Below, piece after piece: positions 25,201 to 33,404 of a stretch of 64,000 nucleotides of DNA. The stretch is from Streptomyces sp. NBC_00306. Its GTDB lineage: Bacteria; Actinomycetota; Actinomycetes; Streptomycetales; Streptomycetaceae. The stretch lies in contig NZ_CP108032.1 in the NCBI RefSeq assembly GCF_036169555.1, positions 6,324,001 through 6,388,000 of the forward strand, read 5' to 3'. The translations under genes were made by a program, and so were the position numbers. Positions within the stretch are counted from its first letter, which is position 1; each line of letters begins with the position of its first letter. The notes under the pieces were generated by a model that saw nothing but the letters and a program-made list of their open reading frames with translations, did no database searches and had not been told where the DNA came from.

Positions 25201-27138
25201 ACCGGGCAGGCGTCGAAGTCGATCGCGGAACAGCAGAAGGCCGTCGCGGACGCCCACGCCAAGAACGCACAGGCCGAAGCGGCCGCCGCGAAGAACCTCG
25301 CCGAACAGGCAACGGGCGACGCGAAGATCGCTTACCAGTACGCGGCCAACGCAGCCGGTCATGCGGCGAACGCCCGCACCTACTCCAAGGAGGCTCTGGG
25401 CTACGCGGCCGACGCAGCAGCCGCCGCCGCCAAGGCATCGGCGTCCCTGGCCCGCACGGTCGAGTACGACCGCAAGGCCACCGTGGACGCGGCCGCGGCC
25501 GACCAGGCGGCGGGCCGTGCCGAGGGCTACGCCCAGGCAGCCCGCGACTCCGCCGACCAGGCCGCGCTCGACGCCCAGGCCGCACGCGACGCCGCAGCCG
25601 CGGCCGAGCAGTCGGCCAAGGACGCCCGCGCAGCCGCGAACCGCGCCGACGCCGCAGCGACCGAGGCCGAGCAGGCCGCCAAGGACGCCCTCAAGTACGC
25701 CAAGGAGGCGCAGCAGGCAGCGGAGGAAGCGGCTCGCAACGCCGCGAACAAGCAGGTCTCGAACGGTGCGGGTACCGGGGTCGGCGGCACGTGGTACGTC
25801 GTCGACGAGGGCAGTATCGAGATCACCGACGCCAAGCAGCAGAACGACTGCGTCATCGAGATCGGCTTCGAGGGCTGCACCGTCACATTCGCGGTCACCT
25901 TCAGCGCGACGGTCGACTTCTTCCTCTGCGCCAACCGCGACGCGCAGGCCGGCGCCGGCGGATGTCCTCAGGACGACACGCTGCTCGTCGAGAGCAAGCG
26001 CATTCCGGGTCTGAAGAAGGACGTCACCCGATACTTCTCCAAGCTGGAACTCATCCAGCAGACCCTCACCTACAAGCTCATCAAGGCGGTCCTGGTCCAG
26101 GACTTCGTCGACTGCTGGCACGGCAGTGTCAGCGGCTGCGCCTGGGCCGCGAGCAACTTCATTCCCGGCAAGGCGCTCGGCAAGGTCTTCGAGGGCATCC
26201 AGGCTCTGGACGCCGCGATGAAGACCGGTGTCGGCGTTGCAGACGCGTTCAAGGCGCTCAAGACCCTGGACTTGGACCCTGCGACCCTCGCCCAGATCGA
26301 GCGATCGGTCAATGCCTACGAGGGCGTGGTCCATGCCTGCAAGGCCAACAGCTTCCCGGGTAGCACGCAGGTCCTCATGGCGGACGGCTCACACAAGGCC
26401 ATCCGGGATGTGCGCATCGGCGACATGGTCCTGGCCACCGACCCGGAAACCGGAGTCACCGGTCCGCGCCGCGTCGATGCGACGATCTATACCCCCGACG
26501 ACCGCAATTTCACGGATATCACCCTCGATTCGAACAACGGCGGCGGGTCGCTGTCCGCTACGGACCACCACCCGTTCTGGTCCGAAAAGGGCAGGCAGTG
26601 GAGGAACGCGGCGGACCTGACCCCGCAGGACACTCTCCGCACCACCGATGGCGCATCTGTGCGCATCAGCGGCATTCGCCACTGGACGGGACTCTCCCCC
26701 GCCTACAACCTCACTGTCGACGACCTCCACACCTACTACGTGTTGGCCGGCCGCACGCCGGTGCTCGTGCACAACACATCCTGCCCCGTCAGCTTCGTCG
26801 ACTTGGGCGGTGGCAACTTCAAGTCGCCCGGTGGGCTCATCTATGGCGCCGACAGGAAGCACGGGCACAAGATCAACCACGTGCTCGCCCACACTGTGCC
26901 CGATGCCTCGAGGCCGACGCACACGGTGTTCGTGGAAAAGAACCCCAGCAAGGTTCTCGACCTGGTGGACCAGGCGTGGGCCATGCAGAGCAAAGCGATC
27001 AGGGACCCCAATGACGCGTTCAGGTTCGTGTTCTACATGGGCGAGGAAATCGGGACCAGAGGGGAGAAGTACCTGCAGATCGCGGTTGATCCGCAGACCA
27101 AGTACATTCTGAGCGCCTATCCGGTGGCCCACCCCTAG
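22279..27138 (+). CDS. Exported polymorphic-toxin-like protein: ricin-B lectin, Ala-rich coiled coil, Hint domain, C-terminal effector
   Basis: A 1,619-residue protein. The start is TTG 22279, chosen because AAGGA lies 7 bases upstream; it yields a signal sequence (basic LFRPRSRRSAIF, then VVTSVAGLAVLGGLAV). Residues about 45-370 are a helical region of unknown fold. Residues about 373-510 are a ricin-B lectin with three CLD blocks (GMCLDVAG, KCLDVAG, KCLDLSS). About 528-1160 is a continuous Ala/Lys/Glu coiled coil. About 1165-1353 is a Cys-containing pre-toxin region (DCWHGSVSGCAWAASNFIPG). Residues 1354-1499 are a PT-HINT domain: Cys1354 before NSFPGSTQVLMADGS, TDHHPFW, and the VLVHN end. 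The last 120 residues (from Thr1500) are the likely released effector, starting KHGHKINHVLAH (from Lys1527) and ending YILSAYPVAHP. In the family the Hint domain cuts itself to free the toxin. Toxicity is inferred from architecture. Confidence 0.85.
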   Translation: MRSRPGLFRPRSRRSAIFTSVVTSVAGLAVLGGLAVQPDVLNQFAAQRTATASESEDWFEDTAAEQLRQDQCLMSDVLRLGGPSMAAVAQDGLNQPQDKLHELANREHWEDTPLAQAYNKDKEAASKELEAVHALRGTWKKPLDGLETPRGFTDADFHWPPGSPGDGKDDFYGQTGLTKWTADRFWKSDSDFYEDPTPKADAATAKAVKDLGLPLYGKEPDPQLPEWNRQVAEHGAFDHLTDWSLEPTGADNARLFLASGGFPRTAPQPGTAEHRIAVEDFKTRFAACTWRDPIDPNKALGGISTTAATEWQQEIASQAVQRNQLLTSNKDATKALATGAKALGDMLGHSWVADHLARWQDYWSAGGLGWIGDSYATIEVPGAKGMCLDVAGGAKTNGTPIQIYTCNNGAAQQWTLEGSEDDLHLRNVGSQKCLDVAGNASANGTKIQISDCYKSKGQSWKGDVRASSPLKSVTTGKCLDLSSFTKSTDARLYDCKDASAQKFLIKPSGHKGTDSLSYPDKAQFDKAKKGITDTQAAAKKQLATLKAQLESAKQAATASDTAEKAAYGIADAAGAPRGRGLLVGQQKAQVTKGSVAALTAMVKAGETAEAAARSSAGDSETIAQRALAQAAQSKAEFRKEAAHTAELQAKAAADAAKIHRDNAKKDKETAEAKLTEALKAEADAKAAAAEAHAKRLAAEAEEKTAKAEKDTAAAKQAEANQHKQTAQAEATNAKEAKEKAEAAEATAVEKKNGAVKARDKARELRDDAWDAAQKADAARAKADAKEAFAQAHESDSNAQESRAAADAASAHADDAEAAAGRARTAADAATDAAAEADAAATRAEAAAKRSRAHADDAQAAKLKADAAVKTATSAAADAIDASEHASGEAKSAVKLAEEAEKLAKAAKSHADEAFKEAGKALVASAKAAGFAHVTAQAAVDAGNAAAQVAKPANDAIQLGSPYVTTDSAASLVVLTGQASKSIAEQQKAVADAHAKNAQAEAAAAKNLAEQATGDAKIAYQYAANAAGHAANARTYSKEALGYAADAAAAAAKASASLARTVEYDRKATVDAAAADQAAGRAEGYAQAARDSADQAALDAQAARDAAAAAEQSAKDARAAANRADAAATEAEQAAKDALKYAKEAQQAAEEAARNAANKQVSNGAGTGVGGTWYVVDEGSIEITDAKQQNDCVIEIGFEGCTVTFAVTFSATVDFFLCANRDAQAGAGGCPQDDTLLVESKRIPGLKKDVTRYFSKLELIQQTLTYKLIKAVLVQDFVDCWHGSVSGCAWAASNFIPGKALGKVFEGIQALDAAMKTGVGVADAFKALKTLDLDPATLAQIERSVNAYEGVVHACKANSFPGSTQVLMADGSHKAIRDVRIGDMVLATDPETGVTGPRRVDATIYTPDDRNFTDITLDSNNGGGSLSATDHHPFWSEKGRQWRNAADLTPQDTLRTTDGASVRISGIRHWTGLSPAYNLTVDDLHTYYVLAGRTPVLVHNTSCPVSFVDLGGGNFKSPGGLIYGADRKHGHKINHVLAHTVPDASRPTHTVFVEKNPSKVLDLVDQAWAMQSKAIRDPNDAFRFVFYMGEEIGTRGEKYLQIAVDPQTKYILSAYPVAHP

Positions 27139-27169
27139 CGTGGCTCGACGTGAGCCCGACGGAACAACC

Positions 27170-27203
27170 GACTCGGCCGGCGCCCCACGGCGCCGGCCGA
27201 GTC
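27170..27203 (+). terminator. Strong hairpin between toxin-like gene and next gene
   Basis: A perfect 15-bp GC-rich stem (arms 27170-27184 and 27189-27203) with a CCAC loop begins 31 bases after the toxin-like stop codon. It should end or strongly attenuate the toxin transcript before the gene at 27241. Confidence 0.8.
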
Positions 27204-27240
27204 GCCGTACTTGTACAGATGGAAACCAGGTGATTGCACC

Positions 27241-28416
27241 GTGCAAAGCGACGTGGCCCGCCGACTGGAAGGGCTGGATACTGCCGACTTCTCGGCGACT
27301 TCTGCACTTGGTCAAGAGATCCAGCATCGGGCTTCCGCCGGAGACCTCGACTGGGCTGCCACGCTCGGCGTGGAGGTCGTCCGGCTGGCGGCCGGCGAGG
27401 GTGAGGGGCGATCGGCCTACCTGTACCTCCTCGACCGTGTGCAGACAGTCCTCGCATCCGTGCCGGGCCGACGGAGCCTGTGCGCGCTGATGCGCGTGCC
27501 GGTCAGCCTGTCGCCCGGAGGATCCTCACAGGTCACCGCCGAGCGTCGCCTGGCCCAGATGGTGGCCTCGGGCCACAGGGCTGAGGACATCGTCCGGGTG
27601 GTGTACGGCAGGGAACCCGGAACCGCCGCGACACACGAATTCAAGGCCTGCCTTCTGCACGAAATGGTATTTGAAGCCGTGCCGATCACTGAGTATCCAG
27701 CGCTTCAGTCCTTCGGGGAGAGGCTCGCGGACGAGGAGCACCCGCTCGCGGTACTGCCGCTCCACTTGCTGCCGACAGAGCGAGGGCTGCGCAGGCCACC
27801 CCATGCGCCGCGCGACTGGACGTGGGCTTTGCCTCCGTCAACGGTGGCGCAGCACAGTGACCAAGCAACGCTCAAGGTGTCATCGGAGATGCGTCGGCGC
27901 AACGCGGAGGTCGACCCCGCGGAGATCACTGTCGCGGAGGTGGCTGAGGTCATGGGCGCTGCTGTGCACCACTGGCGCGAGCAGTCCAACGGAATGGTGG
28001 CTGCGCAGGAGTTCTGGTCCGCGGTCCCCGTGTCGCCGGATGACTTCGCGGCCGTTTTCGAGCGGCTGCCGTTGACGGCATGGCCTGAGGCGGCGGTGAC
28101 GGCCCGGCTGCACTCGGCCTCCGCGGACAGGGTGCTGACGGTGCTGCTCACCGCGGCAGTGCGCAGCCCGGCGTACGGCCCCGGCCTGAATCGCGCGTAC
28201 GGGCGGCTTGCCGCCTGGCGTTCCCTCGGCGGCCTGGTCGGCGCCCCCGCGGACGCCGTGATCGATCACATTGCGGCGATGGTCGAACAGACACGGTGGT
28301 TCATCGCCGACCCCTCGTCCGACTGGTTCCACCAAGTGGTCTGGGATCTGGCGGTTGCGGCGTTGCGGCCGGACAGGCACGAGATCGCGGTCCTTACTGC
28401 CACGGACACCGACTGA
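27241..28416 (+). CDS. Uncharacterised protein, possible immunity factor (DUF6183-like)
   Basis: A 391-residue cytoplasmic protein from GTG 27241, with AGGTG upstream. It has no signal peptide or membrane span and is mostly helical; AAGEGEGRSAYLYLLDRVQTVLA and RRLAQMVASGHRAEDIVRVVYG stand out, and the C-terminal third carries helical blocks ending LRPDRHEIAVLTATD. From memory it resembles the actinobacterial DUF6183 group, whose function is not known. Because it follows a Hint-toxin gene directly, immunity is a reasonable guess, but immunity proteins are usually shorter and a strong hairpin separates the two genes. Confidence 0.6.
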   Translation: MQSDVARRLEGLDTADFSATSALGQEIQHRASAGDLDWAATLGVEVVRLAAGEGEGRSAYLYLLDRVQTVLASVPGRRSLCALMRVPVSLSPGGSSQVTAERRLAQMVASGHRAEDIVRVVYGREPGTAATHEFKACLLHEMVFEAVPITEYPALQSFGERLADEEHPLAVLPLHLLPTERGLRRPPHAPRDWTWALPPSTVAQHSDQATLKVSSEMRRRNAEVDPAEITVAEVAEVMGAAVHHWREQSNGMVAAQEFWSAVPVSPDDFAAVFERLPLTAWPEAAVTARLHSASADRVLTVLLTAAVRSPAYGPGLNRAYGRLAAWRSLGGLVGAPADAVIDHIAAMVEQTRWFIADPSSDWFHQVVWDLAVAALRPDRHEIAVLTATDTD

Positions 28417-28510
28417 GAGCGCAGCGAAAGTGCCAATCCCTGGAACGGGGCGAGGTTTCTCATGCCGGCTGCTTCGGCCACAGGAAAGCGCTGGGGGAAC
28501 GGCGAGGGTG

Positions 28511-29173
28511 ATGACGTTGGTGAATCACAGGCACCTCGGTGTCGACATCGGCCTCAGCGGGCTGATCAAGTGGATCCGCTACCCCTTGGTCAACAGCGAG
28601 GCCGCAGGCCTGGAGGTCGTCGGGAGCGTCGCCGACCGCTTCGACGGTGCGTTCGCCCACCAGCTTCTGCGGGACTGTCTCGTGCTACTGGACTCACCTC
28701 TGTCCAGTCGGAACGTCGAGATCCTGTGGCTGGCGGGGACCTTCCGGGAATTCGACCTGGAGCGCCTCGGGATCGACGGGCGGGCGTGGCTGCGCCGGAT
28801 CGCTGACATCTGTACCGACCGGATCCGGCGCGACGACCCCTCCTTCGAGCCCGAGGCTGTCGCCCCGATCGTGGACGACGCGACGAAAGAGTCGGTCCGG
28901 GCCGAGATCACGTCGGTCGGGCCTGCCCTGGAGCAGGCCACAGCCCACCACTCCTACAACGCGCTCGACGGTGTCGTCCCGGCCCTGGAACAGGCAGCGG
29001 ACATCGAGGCGGACCTCGGGTTCCGGCTGCTGCTCCGGGCCCTGAAGGCGTACTCCGTACCGATCAGCGAGGCCCGGTACGAGCGCTACCTCGCGCTCGG
29101 GGACGAACTCGGTCTCGGTGAGGACGTCGTGGACGACACGGATGTCAACACCTGGTCCGACCTGGTCGACTGA
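28511..29173 (+). CDS. Uncharacterised protein in the toxin locus, possible immunity factor
   Basis: A 220-residue soluble, acidic, helical protein from ATG 28511, preceded by GGCGAGGG. The opening HRHLGVDIGLSGLIKWIRYP is followed by helices around VADRFDGAFAHQLLRDCLVLLDSPL and an acidic tail (GEDVVDDTDVNTWSDLVD). No family is recognised. It lies 94 bases after the previous gene on the same strand and is the last gene before the convergent treZ. Small size, acidity and location after a polymorphic-toxin gene are typical of immunity genes; nothing in the sequence proves it. Confidence 0.55.
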   Translation: MTLVNHRHLGVDIGLSGLIKWIRYPLVNSEAAGLEVVGSVADRFDGAFAHQLLRDCLVLLDSPLSSRNVEILWLAGTFREFDLERLGIDGRAWLRRIADICTDRIRRDDPSFEPEAVAPIVDDATKESVRAEITSVGPALEQATAHHSYNALDGVVPALEQAADIEADLGFRLLLRALKAYSVPISEARYERYLALGDELGLGEDVVDDTDVNTWSDLVD

Positions 29174-29178
29174 GCGCG

Positions 29179-29194
29179 CCCCCGCCGCCGGGGG
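29179..29194. terminator. Short hairpin between convergent genes
   Basis: CCCCCG and CGGGGG pair over a CCGC loop just after the stop codon at 29173 and before the treZ stop. A weak bidirectional terminator is possible. Confidence 0.4.
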
Positions 29195-29218
29195 AAAGCC
29201 GCACCCCACACGACGGCC

Positions 29219-30964
29219 TCACCCGTCCGCCAGCACCACACACGACTCCGCCAGCAGGTGCAACACCCCGTCCCCGCCCGGCGGTTCGACCGCTTCCCAC
29301 GCCGCCAGCACCCTCCCCCCGCCTCCCAGCGGGATCGCCGCCGGTTCCTTCGACAGGTTGACCGCCACCCGCAGATCGCCGCGTCGGTAGGCCAGCCAGC
29401 GCGCCTGTTCGTCGAACGCCACCTTCACCGCGGCCAGGTCCGGGTCAGCCAGGTCCGACTGGGCGTGGCGCAGGGCGATCAGTTCGCGGTGCCAGGCCAG
29501 CAGCCGGGCGTGCGGGTCGCGGTCGCGTTCCGCGCGGTCCAGGCAGGAGCGGTCCCGGGTGGCCGGGTCCTGGGGGTCCGGGATCTCCTCCTCCGGCCAG
29601 CCGTGTTCTCCGAACTCCCGCCGCCTGCCGTTGCGTACGGCTTCGGCGAGTTCCGGGTCGGTGTGGTCCGTGAAGAACTGCCAGGGCGTACGGGCGCCCC
29701 ACTCCTCCCCCATGAACAGCATCGGGGTGAACGGCCCGGTCAGTACCAGCGCGGCCGCGCAGGCCAGCATCCCGGGGGAGAGGGAGGCCGAGAGCCGGTC
29801 GCCGAGTGCCCGGTTGCCGATCTGGTCGTGCGTCTGGGCGTAGCCGAGGAAGCGGTGGGCGGGCGTGGCGGCCACGTCCAGGGCGCGGCCGTGGGTGCGG
29901 CCGCGGAAACTGGAGTACGTGCCGTCGTGGAAGAAGCCGTGGGTGAGGGTCCTGGCGACGGCCGCGAGCGGCGCTGCGGCGAAGTCGGCGTAGTAGCCCT
30001 GGGACTCGCCGGTCAGGGCGGTGTGCAGGCCGTGGTGGAAGTCGTCGTTCCACTGGGCGTGCAGGCCGATGCCGCCCGCGTCGCGCGGTGTCGTCGTGCG
30101 CGGGTCGCACAGATCCGACTCGCCGATCAGGAACAGCGGGCGCCCCACCTCTGCGGAGAGTCCGTCGACCGCCGCCGCGAGCTCCTCCAGGAAGGTGAGC
30201 GCCCGGTGGTCGACCAGGGCGTGCACGGCGTCGAGGCGCAGGCCATCCAGCCGGTAGTCCCTCAGCCAGGCGAGCGCGCTGCCGAGCAGGAAGGTGCGGA
30301 CCTCGTCCGAGCCGGGGGCATCGAGGTTGACCGCCGAGCCCCAGGGCGTGGTGTGGGTGTCGGTGAGGTAGGGGCCGAAGGCGGGCAGGTAGTTGCCGGA
30401 CGGGCCGAAGTGGTTGTGGACCACGTCCAGCACCACGCCGAGGCCGTGCGAGTGCGCCGTGTCGACGAAGCGCTTCAGTGCCTCCGGGCCGCCGTACGGC
30501 TCGTGCACGGCCCACAGTGACACCCCCTCGTAGCCCCAGCCGTGCACCCCGGGGAACGGGCAGAGCGGCATCAGCTCGATGTGGGTGATGCCCAACTCGG
30601 CCAGTTCGCCCAGACGTTCGGCCGCCGCGTCGAGTGTTCCCTCGGGGGTGTATGTGCCGATGTGGAGCTCGTACAGCACCGCACCCCGCAGACCTTTCCC
30701 GGTCCAGGCATGGCGCCACACATAGGTGTCATGCCGCACCAGCGCGCTCGGGCCGTCCGGGCCGTCGGGCTGGCGGCGCGAGCGGGGGTCGGGCAGCACC
30801 GGGCCGCCGTCCAGCGAGAAGCCGTAGCGGGCGCCGTCGTCGGCCTCCGCCTCGGCGGTCCACCAGTCCCTGCGCTCTGCGTCCCTGGCCATCGGGCGCT
30901 CGGCGCCCTCCAGCCACAGCGTGACCTGCTCCTCGGCCTGCGGTGCCCATACCTCGAACAGCAC
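29219..30964 (-). CDS. treZ: Malto-oligosyltrehalose trehalohydrolase
   Basis: A 581-residue GH13 enzyme that releases trehalose from maltooligosyl-trehalose. Start GTG 30964 has GAGGGG 7 bases upstream. An N-terminal CBM48-like domain (FEVWAPQAEEQVTLWLEG) precedes the barrel. Conserved regions are DVVHNHFGPSGNY, then Asp245 (GLRLDAVHAL, nucleophile), Glu282 (FLIGESDL, acid/base) and Asp380 (AQTHDQIGNRALGDR, stabiliser). The LCPFPGVHGWGYEGVSLWAVHEPYGGP block is typical of TreZ. Its partner enzyme TreY is encoded 8 kb away and the debranching enzyme GlgX 10 kb away, all on this strand. Divergent from the beta-glucosidase gene. Confidence 0.95.
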   Translation of the reverse strand: MLFEVWAPQAEEQVTLWLEGAERPMARDAERRDWWTAEAEADDGARYGFSLDGGPVLPDPRSRRQPDGPDGPSALVRHDTYVWRHAWTGKGLRGAVLYELHIGTYTPEGTLDAAAERLGELAELGITHIELMPLCPFPGVHGWGYEGVSLWAVHEPYGGPEALKRFVDTAHSHGLGVVLDVVHNHFGPSGNYLPAFGPYLTDTHTTPWGSAVNLDAPGSDEVRTFLLGSALAWLRDYRLDGLRLDAVHALVDHRALTFLEELAAAVDGLSAEVGRPLFLIGESDLCDPRTTTPRDAGGIGLHAQWNDDFHHGLHTALTGESQGYYADFAAAPLAAVARTLTHGFFHDGTYSSFRGRTHGRALDVAATPAHRFLGYAQTHDQIGNRALGDRLSASLSPGMLACAAALVLTGPFTPMLFMGEEWGARTPWQFFTDHTDPELAEAVRNGRRREFGEHGWPEEEIPDPQDPATRDRSCLDRAERDRDPHARLLAWHRELIALRHAQSDLADPDLAAVKVAFDEQARWLAYRRGDLRVAVNLSKEPAAIPLGGGGRVLAAWEAVEPPGGDGVLHLLAESCVVLADG

Positions 30965-31054
30965 TGGCGGTCCCCTCGTCGTCGATGCCGACCCCCATCC
31001 TGACAAGGCCGGGGTCTGGAGGGGGTGACGTTGCGGCCATTAAGGTCAACGGCT

Positions 31055-32428
31055 ATGTCATCGGTCAGGTCCATGCCACCGCTGCCCGCCTTTCCACCCG
31101 GCTTCCTGTGGGGCGCCTCCGCTTCCGCCTTCCAGACGGAAGGGGCCGCGGACACCGACGGCAAAGGGCCGTCGGGATGGGACGCCTTCGCGGCCCGGGG
31201 CCGTATCAAGGACGGTTCCGACGCCTCGCGCGGCACCGGCTTCCACGAGCACTACCGCGAGGACGTCGCCCTGCTCGCCGGACTCGGCGCGGACGCCTTC
31301 CGGTTCTCCGTCAGCTGGCCGCGGGTCGTGCCCGGCGGCAGCGGTCCGGTCAATGCGGCCGGGCTCGGCTTCTACGACCGGCTCGTCGACGAACTGTGCG
31401 CGAACGGCATCATCCCGGCGCCCACGCTGTACCACTGGGACACCCCGCTCCCGCTGGACGAGGCGGGAGGCTGGCTGAACCGGGACACCGCGTACCGCTT
31501 CGCCGACTACGTCTCCGCGGTCGCCGACCGCCTCGCGGACCGCGTCCCCATGTGGATCACCGTCAACGAGCCCGCCGAGGTCACCCTGCTCGGCTACGCA
31601 CTCGGCGAGCACGCCCCCGGCAGACAACTGCTGTTCGACGCCCTGCCCGCCGCCCACCACCAGTTGCTCGCCCACGGACTCGGGGTCCAGGCCCTGCGGG
31701 CGGCCGGCGCGACGAACGTCGGCATCGCCGTGTCGCACTCGCCCGTACGGGCCGCGAGCGCCGGGGAGGAGGACCGGTTCGCCGCGGACCTCTACGACAC
31801 GCTGACCAACTGGCTCTTCGCCGACCCGGTCCTCACCGGCGCCTACCCCGACGAGAGCCTCGCCGCGCTGATGCCCGGCCCGGTCGCCGAGGATCTCGCC
31901 GTCATCGCCGCTCCGCTCGACTGGTACGGCGTGAACTACTACCACCCCATGCTCGTCGGAGCCCCCGCCCAGGACGCGCTCGATGACTTCGCGGGGGTCG
32001 GTATGCCGGCCGAACTGCCCTTCGGGCTGCGGGAGACACCGAGCGAGGAGCGCACGGCCTTCGGCTGGCCCGTCGTCCCCGACGGACTGCGCGAGATGCT
32101 GATCCACCTCAAGGACCGCTACGGCGACCGCCTGCCGCCGGTGTACATCACGGAGAACGGCTGCTCCTACGACGGACTGGACGACCATCGCCGGATCACG
32201 TTCCTCGACGCGCATCTGCGGGCACTGCACCGGGCCGTCGACGAGGGGGTCGATGTTCGCGGCTACTTCACCTGGTCGCTCACCGACAACATCGAATGGG
32301 TCGAGGGTGCCTCCCAGCGCTTCGGTCTCGTCCACATCGACTACGCGACGCTGCGGCGCACGCCCAAGGCCTCGTACGCCTGGTACCGGGACGTGATCGC
32401 GGCCCAGCACGCCGTACGGCCGCGGTGA
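31055..32428 (+). CDS. GH1 beta-glucosidase, intracellular
   Basis: A 457-residue family 1 glycosidase that hydrolyses beta-glucosides such as cellobiose. The acid/base Glu172 is in TVNEPAE and the nucleophile Glu367 in YITENG. FLWGASASAFQTEGA, YHWDTPLP and the C-terminal FTWSLTDNIEWVEG are family hallmarks. No signal peptide, so the substrate must be imported first. Start ATG 31055 has AAGG 9 bases upstream; ATG 31073 is an alternative. No CebR-type box was found in the 90-base promoter it shares with treZ, so the usual cellobiose control is not supported here. Confidence 0.93.
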   Translation: MSSVRSMPPLPAFPPGFLWGASASAFQTEGAADTDGKGPSGWDAFAARGRIKDGSDASRGTGFHEHYREDVALLAGLGADAFRFSVSWPRVVPGGSGPVNAAGLGFYDRLVDELCANGIIPAPTLYHWDTPLPLDEAGGWLNRDTAYRFADYVSAVADRLADRVPMWITVNEPAEVTLLGYALGEHAPGRQLLFDALPAAHHQLLAHGLGVQALRAAGATNVGIAVSHSPVRAASAGEEDRFAADLYDTLTNWLFADPVLTGAYPDESLAALMPGPVAEDLAVIAAPLDWYGVNYYHPMLVGAPAQDALDDFAGVGMPAELPFGLRETPSEERTAFGWPVVPDGLREMLIHLKDRYGDRLPPVYITENGCSYDGLDDHRRITFLDAHLRALHRAVDEGVDVRGYFTWSLTDNIEWVEGASQRFGLVHIDYATLRRTPKASYAWYRDVIAAQHAVRPR

Positions 32429-32449
32429 CGGCCGCACTGGACCCCTCGC

Positions 32450-32475
32450 CATTCTCTGACTAAAGTCAGAGAATG
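32450..32475. promoter_or_regulatory. Operator overlapping the MarR-GNAT start codon
   Basis: Perfect 11-bp arms, CATTCTCTGAC (32450-32460) and its complement (32465-32475), surround a TAAA centre. The ATG at 32473 lies inside the right arm. The core TGACTAAAGTCA type symmetry fits a MarR dimer, so autorepression by steric block of transcription or translation is likely. Confidence 0.75.
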
Positions 32476-33372
32476 GATGCGGCGCAGATCGGACAGGTGC
32501 GACGGTTCAATCGAACCGTCACCGAACGCGTCGGCGCGCTCCAGGATCACTACCTGGGCCGCGACCGGCCCATCGGCGAGGCCCGGCTGCTCTGGGAGAT
32601 CGACGACCGGGGCCAGGACGTGCGGCGCCTGCGCGAGCGTCTCGGGCTCGATTCCGGATACGTCAGCCGTCTCCTGCGTTCGCTGGAAGCCGCCGGTCTC
32701 GTGACGGTGGAACCCCAGCCCCGGGACAGACGGGTGCGCACCGTCCGGCTCACCGACGCGGGCCGCGCGGAGCGCGCCGTGCTCGACGGCCGCAGCGACG
32801 AGCTGGCGGGCTCCATGCTCGAACCGCTCAGCCCCGCCCAGCGCGGCCGGCTGGTCGCGGCCATGGCCGAGGTCGACCGCCTGCTGACCGCCGCGACGGT
32901 CGTACTGGACGCCGTCGACCCGGACAGCCCCGACGCCCGGGACTGTCTGCGGTCCTACTTCACCGAGCTTCAGGAGCGCTTCGACAACGGCTTCGATCCC
33001 GCCCGGAGCCTGTTGCCCGACGCGGGTGAACTCCGGCCGCCGCACGGCCTGTTTCTCGTCGCCCGGATGCAGGGCGAACCCATCGGCTGCGCCGGTCTGA
33101 AGCTGCCGGCCGGCGCCCCGGCCGAGATCAAACGGATGTGGGTCGCACCCCGGGCGCGGGGCCTCGGTCTCGGCCGCCGGTTCCTCGCGGAGCTGGAGGC
33201 GCGGGCCGTCCGGCACGGCTGCGGCGTCCTGCGCCTGGACACCAACAAGGCACTCGACGCGGCCATCGGCCTGTACCACTCCGCCGGCTTCGAGGAGGTC
33301 CCGGCCTTCAACGACGAGCCGTACGCCCACCACTGGTTCGAGAAGCGGATCGGCACGCCGGCGCCGGAGTAG
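32473..33372 (+). CDS. MarR-GNAT fusion: winged-helix regulator with acetyltransferase domain
   Basis: A 299-residue two-domain protein. Residues 1-140 form a MarR winged helix (LRERLGLDSGYVSRLLRSLEAAGLV and wing PQPRDRRVRTVRLTDAGRAE). Residues 150-295 form a GNAT fold with the acetyl-CoA loop VAPRARGLGLGRRFLAELE and the C-terminal YHSAGFEEVPAFNDEPYAHHWFEK. Fusions of this type are common in actinomycetes and may sense or modify the ligand that controls DNA binding. A perfect inverted repeat covers the start codon, so the leader is nearly absent and autoregulation is probable. Substrate unknown. Confidence 0.9.
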   Translation: MDAAQIGQVRRFNRTVTERVGALQDHYLGRDRPIGEARLLWEIDDRGQDVRRLRERLGLDSGYVSRLLRSLEAAGLVTVEPQPRDRRVRTVRLTDAGRAERAVLDGRSDELAGSMLEPLSPAQRGRLVAAMAEVDRLLTAATVVLDAVDPDSPDARDCLRSYFTELQERFDNGFDPARSLLPDAGELRPPHGLFLVARMQGEPIGCAGLKLPAGAPAEIKRMWVAPRARGLGLGRRFLAELEARAVRHGCGVLRLDTNKALDAAIGLYHSAGFEEVPAFNDEPYAHHWFEKRIGTPAPE

Positions 33373-33404
33373 GGCAGGGGCCACGGGCAGGGAGACGAGG
33401 ACGC

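Noticed and set aside
22312..26334. Very long open frame on the minus strand opposite the toxin-like gene (over 1,300 codons)
   Set aside because: It is the mirror of the Ala-rich coiled-coil codons (GCG/GCC/AAG), which leave no stops on the other strand. Its product is Arg/Leu/Gly-rich with no domain or ribosome site, whereas the plus strand has recognised domains throughout.
22279..27138. Hint domain considered as an intein inside a host protein
   Set aside because: There is no homologous extein continuing after it; the VLVHN end followed by a short variable domain is the polymorphic-toxin arrangement.
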